DNA from: Dinoroseobacter sp.
GTDB taxonomy: Bacteria > Pseudomonadota > Alphaproteobacteria > Rhodobacterales > Rhodobacteraceae
Length of the DNA: 64,000 nt
Assembly: GCA_030066795.1 (NCBI GenBank)
Contig: JASJAW010000036.1
Coordinates: 1-64,000, forward strand
Reading direction: 5' to 3'
A program made the translations under genes and the position numbers. The notes beneath the pieces were generated by a model, which worked only from the letters and a program-made list of their open reading frames with translations, did not search any database and was not told where the DNA came from. Shown one piece after another: positions 1-9,330 of the stretch (the stretch's first letter is position 1; every line of letters starts with the position of its first letter).

Positions 1-18
1 GCGAAGCGCCCGCCCTGG

Positions 19-74
19 GGGGCGGGTCGGGCGCTGCCCGGGTTGACACCCGGGCGGGGCAATTGGTCGGCGCG
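19..74. repeat. GC-rich hairpin repeat, copy 1
   Basis: The element begins GGGGCGGGTCGGGCGCT and contains the inverted repeat GCCCGGGT-TGAC-ACCCGGGC. It then runs into GGCGGGGCAATTGGTCGG. A second hairpin, CCCGCCC-TGGG-GGGCGGG, precedes and overlaps it. Copy 2 at 183-234 shares the same arrangement with base-paired substitutions in the stem. Confidence 0.6.
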
Positions 75-182
75 CTACACTACACCAGCCAAAGCGCCTA
101 ACCGCAAAAAGGGCGAAAGCGCCCGCGTCACGCCTTTTTCGTGCCTCCGGCATCCGTATCAAATGCGCGCCTCAGGCATGAC

Positions 183-234
183 GGGGCGGGTCGGGGGCTG
201 CCCGGCGTTTCCGCCGGGCGGGATGGTTGGCGAC
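183..234. repeat. GC-rich hairpin repeat, copy 2
   Basis: It begins GGGGCGGGTCGGGGGCT, followed by the stem GCCCGGCG-TTTC-CGCCGGGC and GGGATGGTTGG. Relative to copy 1, GT on the left arm became CG while AC on the right arm became CG, so pairing is kept. A third, partial relative (GGGGGGCGGGTCGG) lies near 403-420. Confidence 0.6.
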
Positions 235-731
235 GTGGCCGTCCTTAACGCACATTCTCGCCTCTACAGAAAGCGCATTGCCAGGGCCGCCGCGCGATCG
301 CCGAGCCGCGGGGCGGCGGTCCGACCGTGGTTCGATGCGCTTTATGGTGGCCAAGTCATTGCTACGAACAAACGACGCACTGAAACCCACCCAATCGCCG
401 CCCCGGGGGGCGGGTCGGCGATCGGACGTTTCGAAGGCCGGTTCCAGGGGACGAGAGATGGGAAGGGAAAACTGTGTTCTCTGGGGGCGCTAAAGCCAAT
501 GGCGGGGCGCTGGGAAAAGTCAGACGAATTCTCTGCGCGGTTTACCTCTGCCCGGTCATTGCAAAGACTATGCGGTGCGCCCAGACACGCCCAATTCCAG
601 CCCGAAGGCGCGCGACGAGATCGCCGATTGGAGCCGAACCAATCGCGCTTCAACGGACAACCTTGCCGACTTGAGGCCTTAGTTCCGCACGGATCGCGCG
701 CGTTGCGCGGACGCGCTCGCGCTCTCCTCCC

Positions 732-1193
732 TCAACACCCGATATCGCCCATCCAGATGGCGCGGGTTTCGGGCTCTGTCTGGAAGGTGCGCATCATCTC
801 GACCGTGGGGGTATGGGGCGCGATGCGGACGTCGACGCCCTCGCTGCGCAGCAGTGCAATCCCGGAGGTGAAATCGGCGGTGTTCTCGTCATCCAGAATG
901 ACCACGGTCGGGATCTGGTAGAGCAGGATCGCGCCGGTGCACATCTGGCAGGGGCTGAGCGTGGTGAAGAGGACCGCCTGGCGCAGGTCGAAGGCGTGGC
1001 CCGCGTTCTCGATACAGTCCGTCTCGCCATGCCGGATGTTGCTGCCCATCTGGACGCGGCGGTTGTGGCCCAGCGCCACGACAACGCCGTCGATCATCAG
1101 CGCGGCGCCCACGGGGATGCCGCCTTCGCGCAGGCTTTTTTCGGCCTGGGCATGGGCGGCCTTGGTCCCGATCCGCAGGGTTGTGTCGTCCAC
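732..1193 (-). CDS. Yeast-type cytosine deaminase (CDA fold)
   Basis: This 153-aa zinc-dependent deaminase should hydrolyse cytosine (or a related base) to uracil in the cytoplasm for pyrimidine salvage. It shows the HGE motif (His ligand plus catalytic Glu) in HGETDCIENAG and the PCxxC zinc motif in TTLSPCQMCTGAI. The stretch TTLSPC-MCTGAI--Y-IP and the C-terminal DIG ending match the fungal Fcy1 type rather than the TIM-barrel CodA type. The GTG at 1193 was chosen because GGAG lies 8 nt upstream; a TTG at 1253 would add 20 residues without support. Family is secure; the exact substrate (cytosine, or guanine/other nucleobase) is inferred. Confidence 0.85.
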   Translation of the reverse strand: MDDTTLRIGTKAAHAQAEKSLREGGIPVGAALMIDGVVVALGHNRRVQMGSNIRHGETDCIENAGHAFDLRQAVLFTTLSPCQMCTGAILLYQIPTVVILDDENTADFTSGIALLRSEGVDVRIAPHTPTVEMMRTFQTEPETRAIWMGDIGC

Positions 1194-1744
1194 TGAGGCT
1201 GCTCCACCTGATTGCGTCACGGGCAGGCTAGGAGGCACCGGCGCGGCCCGCAAGCTTTGCGCGGTCTGGGTTACGTGGCGCTGGCGGGACTGCCGCGCGC
1301 CGCGGAGTGATCCGGTGACGACAGGTTTTCAATGGACTCCCGGGCCGCCAGCGGCCCCGTGACGTCCAGGTCTCGCCCCTCGCGCGCGACGGTGCGGCGA
1401 CTTCCCTCGAAACAATCCCTGACCGGAAAATCTGTTTGTTTCCCGGGCTCGCACACCGACACCGCGCGTGTGCGCGCAGCCGGTCGCGCCCGGATCCTCT
1501 CCACCTCCGTCCCAACACGCTGACGCCCTTGTTTTTCTGGTCCACACGGCCCAAACGCCGTTTTTTTAGGCAGTTTTCGCACCGAAAACCGCGGCCTCTG
1601 CGCAACGGTCCGCGACCTCCGCGCAACAGTTGCACAATCCCCTAAAATTAAACGGATATTTCATACCTCTCGTGCTTGAAGCGGTTGGTGGGAAACCCAT
1701 TTCCTATGCTACACTTTTGGTCACGCCCCCCGGGAGGGACCTGT
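1194..1744. other. Intergenic region upstream of the mipA-like gene
   Basis: This 551-base stretch has no convincing gene. It contains two 15-bp direct repeats 21 bp apart (1595-1609 and 1616-1630) and a short AT-rich stretch at 1640-1700 that may hold the promoter of the downstream outer-membrane gene. Confidence 0.6.
1595..1630 (+). promoter_or_regulatory. Direct repeats 21 bp apart upstream of mipA-like gene
   Basis: CCTCTGCGCAACGGT (1595-1609) and CCTCCGCGCAACAGT (1616-1630) match at 13 of 15 positions with a 21-bp offset, about two helical turns. That geometry suits a dimeric response-regulator site. Binding factor unknown; function is inference. Confidence 0.35.
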
Positions 1745-2500
1745 ATGTCTGCCACTGCGCGCCTTTTTGCGCTTTGCCTGCTCCTGCCCCCTGCGCAGGC
1801 GCTCGCTCAGGCGGCCCCGCGCGAGGACCGCAGTGATGGCTGGACGCTGGGGCTGAGCGTTCTGGGCGACACCAATCCCTATCTCGGACAAGGCAACGAA
1901 ATCATTCCCCTGCCCCTTGTGAGCTACCGGCAGGGCCCGTTCGAGATCAGCACGCTCGGGATCGAATACGATTTTCTGGAGAGCGGTCCGTGGAGCCTGA
2001 CCGCGGCGGCGCGACCGCGCTTTTCGGGACTGATCTCCACCGATGGACCGGAGCTTGACGGGATTGACCGGGAGGTGACAGGCGACCTGTCGCTTGAGGC
2101 GCAATACGACATCGGACGGTTCTATACGCGCTTTGCGCTCCGGCAGGAGTTTACCGGGGAGCATGATGGCAACGAAGCCCGCCTGCGTTTTGGCGCGCGG
2201 CAACGGCTTGGCACCGTGGGGCTGGACTTCAGTGCCGGGGCTGCGTGGCAAAGCAGCGACCTGAGCCAGTACATCTATGGGGTGGATAGTGTCGAAGCCC
2301 GCCCGGGCCGCCCGCAATACAGCCCGGGCGACGTCGTTGTCCCGTTCCTGTCGCTGTCGGCCCGCTACCAGATCAACGAGAACTGGAGCATGCTGGGCTC
2401 GCTGCGGGGTGATTTCTTTTCCGACGACATCACCGACAGCCCGATCATAGAGGATGACGCGCTGATCTCGGGCGGTGTCGGGTTCGTATTCCGGTTCTGA
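1745..2500 (+). CDS. MipA/OmpV family outer-membrane protein
   Basis: A 251-aa predicted outer-membrane beta-barrel. The N terminus (MSATARLFALCLLLPPAQALAQA) is a typical signal peptide ending at ALAQA. The mature part starts with a GLSVLGDTNPYLGQ segment typical of MipA/OmpV proteins and ends in an aromatic residue (VFRF), as outer-membrane barrels do. MipA was described as a scaffold for the murein hydrolase MltA, but most homologues have no defined role. The ATG at 1745 is preceded by GGGAGGG; an upstream in-frame ATG at 1676 would break the signal peptide. The gene stands alone, with paired direct repeats about 115 bp upstream. Confidence 0.85.
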   Translation: MSATARLFALCLLLPPAQALAQAAPREDRSDGWTLGLSVLGDTNPYLGQGNEIIPLPLVSYRQGPFEISTLGIEYDFLESGPWSLTAAARPRFSGLISTDGPELDGIDREVTGDLSLEAQYDIGRFYTRFALRQEFTGEHDGNEARLRFGARQRLGTVGLDFSAGAAWQSSDLSQYIYGVDSVEARPGRPQYSPGDVVVPFLSLSARYQINENWSMLGSLRGDFFSDDITDSPIIEDDALISGGVGFVFRF

Positions 2501-2761
2501 GACATGCTAGCCCGTACAACGCATTGCGCCTTGCCAAGCGCAGGCCCTGCGGTTAGACGCCCCGTCGAACGCATAGATCCCACGGGCCGGCCATGACTGA
2601 CCTTTGCCATTTCCGACGAGACCTGCACCGCAGTTAAGTCTGCGCGCCCGTTCCCCTGCGCGGCTGGCGCAGAAATCCCGTTAAATCGATCCTGAACAAA
2701 TTGACATGGCCCCATGCCCTTGGCACCAATGGGCCTCCTTGCATCCCGAGAGGACAGAAAG

Positions 2762-3952
2762 ATGGTCTCTGCGATCCTGCCGACCTATACCCGTGCGCCC
2801 CTGACCTTTGTCAAAGGCGAAGGCTCTTGGCTGATCGAGGCAGATGGTCGACGTTTTCTGGACCTCGGCGCGGGGATCGCTGTGAACGCCCTCGGTCATG
2901 CAAATCCAGCGCTGGTGTCCGCACTGACCCGGCAGGCGGAGACGTTGTGGCATGTCTCCAACCTCTACCATATCGGTCCGCAGGAAACGCTGGCTGAGAT
3001 GCTGGTCGATGCAACCTTTGCCGATACGGTTTTTTTTACGAATTCCGGCACCGAAAGCTGCGAGCTGGCAGTCAAGATGGCGCGCAAGCATTTCTTCGAC
3101 GCCGGCGATCCGGATCGGGTGGAGATTCTGACCTTCTCCGGCAGCTTCCACGGCCGCTCCAGCGCCGGGATTTCGGCGGCCGGATCAGAGAAGATGACCC
3201 GCGGCTTCGGCCCGCTTCTGCCCGGGTTCCGGCACCTGCCATTTGGCAATCACGAAGCGCTTCAGGGGGCGATTGACGAGCGCACCGCCGCCATTCTTGT
3301 CGAGCCTATTCAGGGCGAAGGTGGCATTCGCCCGCTGCCGGACGTCTGTCTGAAAGGCCTGCGCGATCTTTGCGACACCCACGGCATTCTGCTGATCCTC
3401 GACGAGGTGCAATGTGGTGTTGGCCGCACGGGCAAGCTCTTTGCTCATGAGTGGGCAGGCATCACGCCAGATATCATGATGGTCGCCAAGGGCATTGGCG
3501 GGGGTTTTCCGCTGGGAGCCGTACTGGCGACCGAGGACGCGGCTTCCGGCATGACCGCAGGGACCCATGGCTCCACTTATGGTGGCAACCCGCTGGCCTG
3601 TGCGGTTGGCTGCGCTGTCCTGGAAGCGGTCACGGCGGACGGTTTTCTGGACGACGTCGCCGCCCGGGCCGGGCAATTCCGGCAAGGGCTGGAAAGCCTG
3701 GTGGCAACCTATCCGGATGTTTTCGAAGCTGTGCGCGGCACCGGCCTGATGCTGGGTCTGGTCTGTAAAGCGGCCAATACGGACGTGGTCAAATCTGGCT
3801 ATAATGCAGAAGTTCTACTGGTGCCGGCCGCGGAGAATGTCGTGCGCATTCTGCCGCCGCTGAACATCACAGAGCCAGAAGTGACCGAAGCCCTTGCCCG
3901 GCTAACGACCTGTGCCGAACAGGTGCGCGCGAGCGTATCTGAGGAGGCCTGA
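2762..3952 (+). CDS. argD: Acetylornithine aminotransferase
   Basis: A 396-aa class III PLP-dependent aminotransferase that converts N-acetylglutamate semialdehyde to N-acetylornithine in arginine biosynthesis. The PLP lysine lies in the motif [15 protein letters not shown], with the preceding [12 protein letters not shown] block that binds the cofactor. Length is normal for ArgD. The ATG at 2762 ([13 protein letters not shown]) fits the family N terminus and follows GAGAGGACAG; the ATG at 2714 would add 16 unmatched residues. argF begins one base after the stop, so the two are one operon. A TTGACA at 2701-2706 could be a -35 element, but no good -10 follows. Confidence 0.95.
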   Translation: MVSAILPTYTRAPLTFVKGEGSWLIEADGRRFLDLGAGIAVNALGHANPALVSALTRQAETLWHVSNLYHIGPQETLAEMLVDATFADTVFFTNSGTESCELAVKMARKHFFDAGDPDRVEILTFSGSFHGRSSAGISAAGSEKMTRGFGPLLPGFRHLPFGNHEALQGAIDERTAAILVEPIQGEGGIRPLPDVCLKGLRDLCDTHGILLILDEVQCGVGRTGKLFAHEWAGITPDIMMVAKGIGGGFPLGAVLATEDAASGMTAGTHGSTYGGNPLACAVGCAVLEAVTADGFLDDVAARAGQFRQGLESLVATYPDVFEAVRGTGLMLGLVCKAANTDVVKSGYNAEVLLVPAAENVVRILPPLNITEPEVTEALARLTTCAEQVRASVSEEA

Positions 3953-3953
3953 G

Positions 3954-4880
3954 ATGCCGCATTTTCTCGATATTCACAAAACTGATCCGGCGGAGTTGCG
4001 AGGCATGCTCACGCAAGCCTCGGCGATGAAAGCCGCCCGCGCGGGGCGTTCGAAGGGTGCGCTCGATGAAACGATGCCGCTTGTCGGTAAAATGGTTGCG
4101 CTGATCTTTGAAAAGCCCTCGACCCGGACGCGCGTCAGTTTCGATGTCGGCGTGCGCCAGATGGGCGGGCAAACCATGGTCTTGTCCGGCAACGATATGC
4201 AGTTGGGCCATGGAGAGACCATTGCTGATACCGCCCGGGTGCTGAGCCGCTATGTCGATCTGATCATGATCCGCACCTTCGAGGAGACCACGCTGCAGGA
4301 GATGGCCGACAACGCCACCGTTCCGGTGATCAATGGCCTGACCAACCGCACCCATCCCTGCCAGATAATGGCGGATATCCTGACGATCGAAGAACACCGC
4401 GGGCCGGTCGCTGGCAAGAAGGTCGTGTGGTGCGGAGATGGCAATAATGTATGCGCCTCCTTCCTGCATGCAGCGGGGCAGTTTGGCTTTGACCTCGTTT
4501 TCACCGGGCCTGAGACGCTGGACCCAGAAGCAGAGTTCGTTGAAGGCGCCCGCGCAAAAGGCGTCTCGATCGAGATAGAGCGGGATCCCGAGCGCGGAGT
4601 TGCCGACGCCGATGTGGTCGTCGCGGATACCTGGGTGTCCATGCATGATAGCCAGACAACCAAGGAGCGGCGCCATAACCAGTTGCGCCCGTATCAGGTC
4701 AACGCCGCATTGATGGCGCGGGCAAAGCCCGATGCTCTTTTCATGCACTGCCTGCCCGCCCATCGCGGGGAGGAGGTGACTTCCGAGGTCATGGACGGTC
4801 CCAACTCGGTGATCTTCGACGAAGCTGAAAACCGACTGCACGCTCAGAAGGCGATCATGCGCTGGTGCCTCGGGGTGTGA
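3954..4880 (+). CDS. argF: Ornithine carbamoyltransferase
   Basis: A 308-aa enzyme that joins ornithine and carbamoyl phosphate to give citrulline. The carbamoyl phosphate motif STRTR is in [11 protein letters not shown], the HPCQ motif in [12 protein letters not shown], and the ornithine-loop/catalytic [11 protein letters not shown] near the C terminus. The ATG at 3954 sits 1 nt after the argD stop, and the SD GAGGAGG lies inside the end of argD, so translation is probably coupled. carB, which supplies carbamoyl phosphate, is in the same window at 49.4 kb but not in this operon. Confidence 0.97.
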   Translation: MPHFLDIHKTDPAELRGMLTQASAMKAARAGRSKGALDETMPLVGKMVALIFEKPSTRTRVSFDVGVRQMGGQTMVLSGNDMQLGHGETIADTARVLSRYVDLIMIRTFEETTLQEMADNATVPVINGLTNRTHPCQIMADILTIEEHRGPVAGKKVVWCGDGNNVCASFLHAAGQFGFDLVFTGPETLDPEAEFVEGARAKGVSIEIERDPERGVADADVVVADTWVSMHDSQTTKERRHNQLRPYQVNAALMARAKPDALFMHCLPAHRGEEVTSEVMDGPNSVIFDEAENRLHAQKAIMRWCLGV

Positions 4881-4967
4881 GCCTGCCACTCGGCACTGCT
4901 ATGAGCTCCATTGCGCCTCGCGAAATCAGCAAGAGACGCCTTTTGGCCTTAACATGAGAGCCGTCCC

Positions 4968-7409
4968 TCAGCCCCGGCGCTTGGCGCGCAGCGTCGGGTC
5001 AGAGACGCTGGGATCCTCGGGCCATGGATGTTTCGGATACCGACCGCGCATGTCCTTGCGCAGGTCAACATAACCTCCCGTCCAAAAGCCCGGCAGGTCG
5101 GATGTTACCGCCACCGGGCGTTGCGCCGGCGAGAGCAGCGTCAATTTCACCGGAACTCTTGCGGGGCCAACCACCGGGTGCTGTGTCGTGCCGAAGAATT
5201 CCTGCACGCGTGCCTCGGCCTCCGGTTCTGCGGCGCTGTAATCGATAATCAGTTTGCGCCCCAAAGGTGTGGTGATATGCGGTGGTGCAAGCCGGTCAAT
5301 CTCGGCGAGTTTCTCGTATCCGATCCACGCCTTCAGCGCATCAAGCGGCGCGACAGCTGCGAAATCGGAAACATTACGAACACCGCCTAGCAGCGGCAGG
5401 AGCCACGCCTCGGCGCTCTCCAGCAGACCACTCTCGCTGACGTCAGGCAGGTCCATTCCGCCGGCGCGACAGAGGGCGACACGCGCCAGAAACAGGCGGG
5501 TGGCGGCTGACAGATCCAACACAGACAGCCCCAAGTCCCGGATCCCTTCCAGAGCCGCAGCAGACCGTGCTTCGGGCGGCGCGTCTTGCCAGACACGGCT
5601 GTCGAGCACAAGCGCGCCCAAGCGTTCTTCCGAGCGTGCCTCAATCCGGCGGTGCCGTCGGGACCAGTCACACCGGTTTTCCCAGACAATCTGATCCCCA
5701 AAAAGAGCGCGCAGGTCGGTTTCCCGCAATTCAGCCGCTTGCCGGATCGTTGCCTCGCGCGTGTCCCCGTCGAGGTCTGTCGCGACCAGAAGTCTGGATC
5801 CCGCCAGAGCCGCGCCGGGGGCCATGGCCGCGCCTTTGCCACCCGACAGCAACCACCGTGGCGCCTCCCCCTTTCGGCGTAGGCCAATACGGTCCGGGTA
5901 TGCCAGAGCGGCCTGGGCTCCAAGCGCAAGCGGCGCGGCTTCAGGCACCCCCTTGGCCAGCCTTTTGGCCTCGGCCCGGACCCTGTCCCGCGCGCCCCTG
6001 TTCGGTGCAGGGAGCGCACCGCGCAGGATTTCCAGCCGCCGCTCCAGTTGGACGCCGGCCTGTCGATCCAGATCCCGCTCGGACAGAAGCGCGGCAAGCT
6101 CGGCCGCCTGCCGCCCGGCGGTCAGCAGCATATGGGCGAGGCGTGGATGCAACGGGCGGGCCGCCATCGCGCGGCCATGCTCGGTGATCCGGCCCGCTGG
6201 GTCGAGGGCGCCGAGCATTTGCCCGAGCTTGACCGCCTCGGCCCAGGCGCCGTCCGGGGGCTGGGTCAGAAACGGCAGATCGCCCGGGGCGGCGCCCCAA
6301 AGCGCCAGTTCCAGCGCCAGTACGCTGAGGTCGGTCACCTCAATTTCGGCTGGAGGGAAAGCTACAAGCGCGCCCTCTTCTCCGCGCGTCCAGAGCCGGT
6401 AACAGACACCGGACGCGACCCGTCCTGCCCGGCCCCGCCGCTGATCGGCTTCCGCCCGCGAGACCTTTTCCGTCACCAGCCGCGCCATACCCGAGGCCGG
6501 ATCAAAGCGGGCCCGGCGCGCGCGTCCCCCGTCGATCACCACGCGCACGTCTTCAATGGTCAATGACGTCTCGGCAATGGAGGTGGCGAGCACCAGTTTG
6601 CGCCCCCGGGCGACCGGCGCGATCGCGGCGCGCTGCTCGGCAAGTGGCATGGCTCCGAACAGGGGACGGATCACCATATGTGTGGGCAGGCGCCCCTCCA
6701 GAAGCGCCGCCACACGTCGGATCTCCCCTTCCCCCGGGCAAAAGACGAGAGCACTTCCGGTCTCGTCGTGGACGGCCTGCGCCACCAGATCGCTCAAAGC
6801 TGGCTCGAACCGCACCTTCGACCCAAGCGGCCGCGGCAAGTGCCGGGTTTCCACCGGATAGCTGCGGCCCTGCGACGTGATCACCGGGACATCGCCCATA
6901 ATCCGCGCCACAGGCGCCGCATCGAGGGTCGCCGACATCACCACCAGCCATAGATCGTCCCGCAGGGCCGATTGCACTTCCAGGGCAAGCGCGAGACCAA
7001 GATCGGCATTGAGCGAGCGCTCGTGAAACTCGTCAAAAATCACCGCGCCGATGCCGGGCAGGTCCGGGTCAGACTGGAGCATCCGGGTGAGGATGCCTTC
7101 GGTGACGACTTCCACCCGCGTGCCTTTGCCGACTTTCGCCTCCCCACGGATGCGATAGCCGACCGTGTGTCCAACCTCTTCGCCAAGCGTCTCCGCCATC
7201 CGCTCTGCCGCGGCCCGCGCTGCAAGCCGTCGTGGCTCCAGCATCACGATCCGCCCTGCAACGCCCCCCTCAAGCAGAGACAGCGGGACGCGTGTCGTTT
7301 TCCCTGCACCGGGTGGCGCTTGCAAAACAGCGCCGCCGCGCGCCGCCAGTGCCGACACCAGATCAGGCAGTACGGCGTCAACCGGCAGGGATCCGTCCAG
7401 AACGCTCAT
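4968..7409 (-). CDS. hrpB: ATP-dependent helicase HrpB
   Basis: An 813-aa DEAH-box RNA helicase-like protein. Walker A is APPGAGKTTRVPLSLL near residue 35, the DEAH-type Walker B is DEFHERS (Phe where many relatives have Val or Ala), and motif III is SAT in VVMSATLDAAP. Motif VI is QRRGRAGR. The long C-terminal region carries the HrpB-specific domain. Length is usual for HrpB, a family whose cellular role is still poorly defined. It is convergent with argF and followed on the same strand by nothing within 90 bases. Confidence 0.93.
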   Translation of the reverse strand: MSVLDGSLPVDAVLPDLVSALAARGGAVLQAPPGAGKTTRVPLSLLEGGVAGRIVMLEPRRLAARAAAERMAETLGEEVGHTVGYRIRGEAKVGKGTRVEVVTEGILTRMLQSDPDLPGIGAVIFDEFHERSLNADLGLALALEVQSALRDDLWLVVMSATLDAAPVARIMGDVPVITSQGRSYPVETRHLPRPLGSKVRFEPALSDLVAQAVHDETGSALVFCPGEGEIRRVAALLEGRLPTHMVIRPLFGAMPLAEQRAAIAPVARGRKLVLATSIAETSLTIEDVRVVIDGGRARRARFDPASGMARLVTEKVSRAEADQRRGRAGRVASGVCYRLWTRGEEGALVAFPPAEIEVTDLSVLALELALWGAAPGDLPFLTQPPDGAWAEAVKLGQMLGALDPAGRITEHGRAMAARPLHPRLAHMLLTAGRQAAELAALLSERDLDRQAGVQLERRLEILRGALPAPNRGARDRVRAEAKRLAKGVPEAAPLALGAQAALAYPDRIGLRRKGEAPRWLLSGGKGAAMAPGAALAGSRLLVATDLDGDTREATIRQAAELRETDLRALFGDQIVWENRCDWSRRHRRIEARSEERLGALVLDSRVWQDAPPEARSAAALEGIRDLGLSVLDLSAATRLFLARVALCRAGGMDLPDVSESGLLESAEAWLLPLLGGVRNVSDFAAVAPLDALKAWIGYEKLAEIDRLAPPHITTPLGRKLIIDYSAAEPEAEARVQEFFGTTQHPVVGPARVPVKLTLLSPAQRPVAVTSDLPGFWTGGYVDLRKDMRGRYPKHPWPEDPSVSDPTLRAKRRG

Positions 7410-7425
7410 ACGCCCTTAATGACCG

Positions 7426-8160
7426 CTATTTTCGGCGGGTCAACTCCGCGGTGCCGTAGCGTGTCTCGCTGACGGCGCGCGCGACCTGCCAGATCCCATC
7501 CGCCTTTTTTGTATATGTCATCGTGAACGGGAAGCTCTTCCGTTCCGCGAGTTTTTCAGGCGACCATCCGGCGATGCGGCGGTACTCGGCCTGACAGGTA
7601 ATGGTCCCATCCGCATTTTCGCGAGGATTCCGAAGACGAATACCACTGCGCTTGTCCCCATCGAAGACAACAAGATCGAGCGCGCACACCTGATCGCGTG
7701 GGCGATCGCGCAACGCCGCCCAGATCGCTGTCATTGGATCAACAGTGCCCGCCTGTTTGGCAGGATCCACAGCGAATGGTCCCGGATCTTCGGGCGGGCT
7801 GACCGAGACCACCTTGGGCACGCCACTGTTATAGCGGATCGACGCGGTGGCCGTCTCGCCACGTCCAACGCGTTTCTCGGTGAACGAGAAGCTGCGGTAT
7901 CCGTTTTCTCCACGCAATCGGCCATAGGCGCTGCCGTCGTATCCGGCGCGTACGAGTGTGCCAACCAATCCGGTGGTCCGCATCTTCCCCGAAACTGCGT
8001 AATCCTGGCCAGACACGTTCGCCGCGAAAGTAGCGGATGCGGCCGTGATCCCGCGGATCTTCAGATCGAAGGTCGCGGTTTCGCTTTGGGCCCAGACCGG
8101 CAGGCAGATTAGACCAGTCGCGAGCGCGAGAGCACATTTTGCAACGCGTAGTGCAGTCAT
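7426..8160 (-). CDS. DUF3108 domain protein, exported
   Basis: A 244-aa protein with an N-terminal signal peptide (MTALRVAKCALALATGLICLPVWAQ, cleavage after WAQ). The mature part resembles DUF3108 proteins of the envelope, whose function is unknown; the segment FDLKIRGITAASATFAANVSG is the typical beginning of that domain. The reading frame stays open far upstream (to 8949), but the signal peptide marks the ATG at 8160 as the start. The stop lies 16 bases upstream of the hrpB start on the same strand, so the two may be cotranscribed. Confidence 0.8.
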   Translation of the reverse strand: MTALRVAKCALALATGLICLPVWAQSETATFDLKIRGITAASATFAANVSGQDYAVSGKMRTTGLVGTLVRAGYDGSAYGRLRGENGYRSFSFTEKRVGRGETATASIRYNSGVPKVVSVSPPEDPGPFAVDPAKQAGTVDPMTAIWAALRDRPRDQVCALDLVVFDGDKRSGIRLRNPRENADGTITCQAEYRRIAGWSPEKLAERKSFPFTMTYTKKADGIWQVARAVSETRYGTAELTRRK

Positions 8161-8308
8161 GGGACGATCGGTCCTCCGTGTGCGGTAAGCATGGTCTGGA
8201 CAAGCCCTGCCCTGCCAATGCAAGTAGAACCCGCCCGATCCTCTGACAGATGGCGCGTGCGGGCTTGCTAGTCTATAGCAGCGCCTGAGCAAAGGTTGTG
8301 AATTCTCT

Positions 8309-9322
8309 GTGACTGCGCCTGCACGCACCCCAGATCTGGAGACGCTGGCCGCGCGGATTGCGGCTGGCGAACGGCGCGCGCTGGCCCGTGCGATCACTCT
8401 GGTAGAAAGCACCAAGCCCGAGGACCGCGCCAAGGCGACCGCCCTTCTCCAGCGCCTTGCCGAGACCGGGCGAGAGGCCTTGCGGATCGGGCTGTCGGGC
8501 ACCCCCGGTGTTGGGAAGTCAACTTTCATCGAAGCCTTTGGCATGTTTCTGACCGCGCAGGGACTGAAGGTGGCGGTGTTGGCTGTGGATCCGAGCTCCA
8601 CGCGCACGGGTGGCTCCATTCTCGGCGACAAAACCCGGATGGAGCGGTTGTCGCGCGATCCGAACGCCTTTATCCGCCCGTCGCCTTCGCTTTCGGAACT
8701 GGGCGGCGTGTCCCGACGCACGCGGGAGGCCGTGGCGCTGGTAGAAGCCGCCGGGTTTGACGTCGTTCTGATCGAAACTGTCGGGGTCGGACAATCCGAA
8801 ACCATGGTGGCCGAGATGTCTGACCTGTTCATCCTGCTGCTGGCCCCTGCGGGCGGCGATGAGTTGCAGGGCGTCAAACGCGGGATCATGGAAACAGCCG
8901 ACCTGATCCTTGTGAACAAGGCCGATGGCGATTTGAAACCCGTCGCCACGCGGACCTGCGCGGATTATGCCGGGGCGCTGCGGCTGTTACGCAAGCGTAC
9001 GGAGGATCCGGAGGGGTTCCCCAAGGCTATGATGGTCTCGGCCATCGAGGAGCACGGGCTCGATGCGGCGTGGCAGGAGATGACAGCGCTGGCAGAATGG
9101 CGCAAGGCCGAGGGTCATTGGGCCGCGCAGCGCGCACGACAGGCACGTGGCTGGTTTGAAGCTGAGGTCCGGCAAGGACTTCTGGCCCGGCTGACCGAAG
9201 ATGCCGACATGCGCGCGCAAATGGCGACCCTTGGGGGAGAGGTCGCTGAAGGCAGGCTGTCGGCCAGTCAGGCGGCGGCGGATATCCTTGCGGCATTGGA
9301 AAGCCCTGAGAAAAAGCCATGA
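8309..9322 (+). CDS. meaB: Methylmalonyl-CoA mutase-associated GTPase MeaB
   Basis: A 337-aa G3E-type P-loop GTPase that loads and protects adenosylcobalamin in methylmalonyl-CoA or ethylmalonyl-CoA mutase. Walker A is GTPGVGKSTFIEAFG; DPSSTRTGGSILGDKTRM and IETVGVGQSE are further family motifs; the base-recognition NKAD is in LILVNKADGD. The start is GTG at 8309 with no better in-frame ATG. The old name ArgK (arginine transport kinase) is a misnomer. The epimerase of the same pathway (mce) is at 42.3 kb. Confidence 0.93.
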   Translation: MTAPARTPDLETLAARIAAGERRALARAITLVESTKPEDRAKATALLQRLAETGREALRIGLSGTPGVGKSTFIEAFGMFLTAQGLKVAVLAVDPSSTRTGGSILGDKTRMERLSRDPNAFIRPSPSLSELGGVSRRTREAVALVEAAGFDVVLIETVGVGQSETMVAEMSDLFILLLAPAGGDELQGVKRGIMETADLILVNKADGDLKPVATRTCADYAGALRLLRKRTEDPEGFPKAMMVSAIEEHGLDAAWQEMTALAEWRKAEGHWAAQRARQARGWFEAEVRQGLLARLTEDADMRAQMATLGGEVAEGRLSASQAAADILAALESPEKKP

Positions 9323-9330
9323 TGAATCGC

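Larger units (their letters stand above)
1..731. other. Gene-poor region with GC-rich repeats
   Basis: No open frame here has recognisable domains, a plausible start context or codon usage like the neighbours. The open frames are side effects of high GC. What can be seen is at least two copies of a GC-rich hairpin element (listed separately) and a third partial copy near 399-420. The end of the upstream gene is not visible. Confidence 0.6.

Noticed and set aside
43-921. Long plus-strand open frame at the left end
   Set aside because: No domain, low-complexity Arg/Pro/Gly composition, spans the hairpin repeats and runs into the antisense of the deaminase gene; a by-product of high GC.
1228-1635. 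Minus-strand open frame upstream of the deaminase
   Set aside because: Arg-rich composition without motifs, several alternative frames equally open; no SD or conservation hint.
2701-2730. TTGACA as argD promoter
   Set aside because: A good -35 hexamer but no acceptable -10 at 16-18 bases; not strong enough to list as a promoter.
3867-4889. 340-aa minus-strand frame opposite argF
   Set aside because: Antisense to argF, no domain.
7426-8949. 507-aa reading of the DUF3108 frame
   Set aside because: The first ~263 residues are antisense to meaB and Ser/Arg-rich; the signal peptide marks the true start at 8160.
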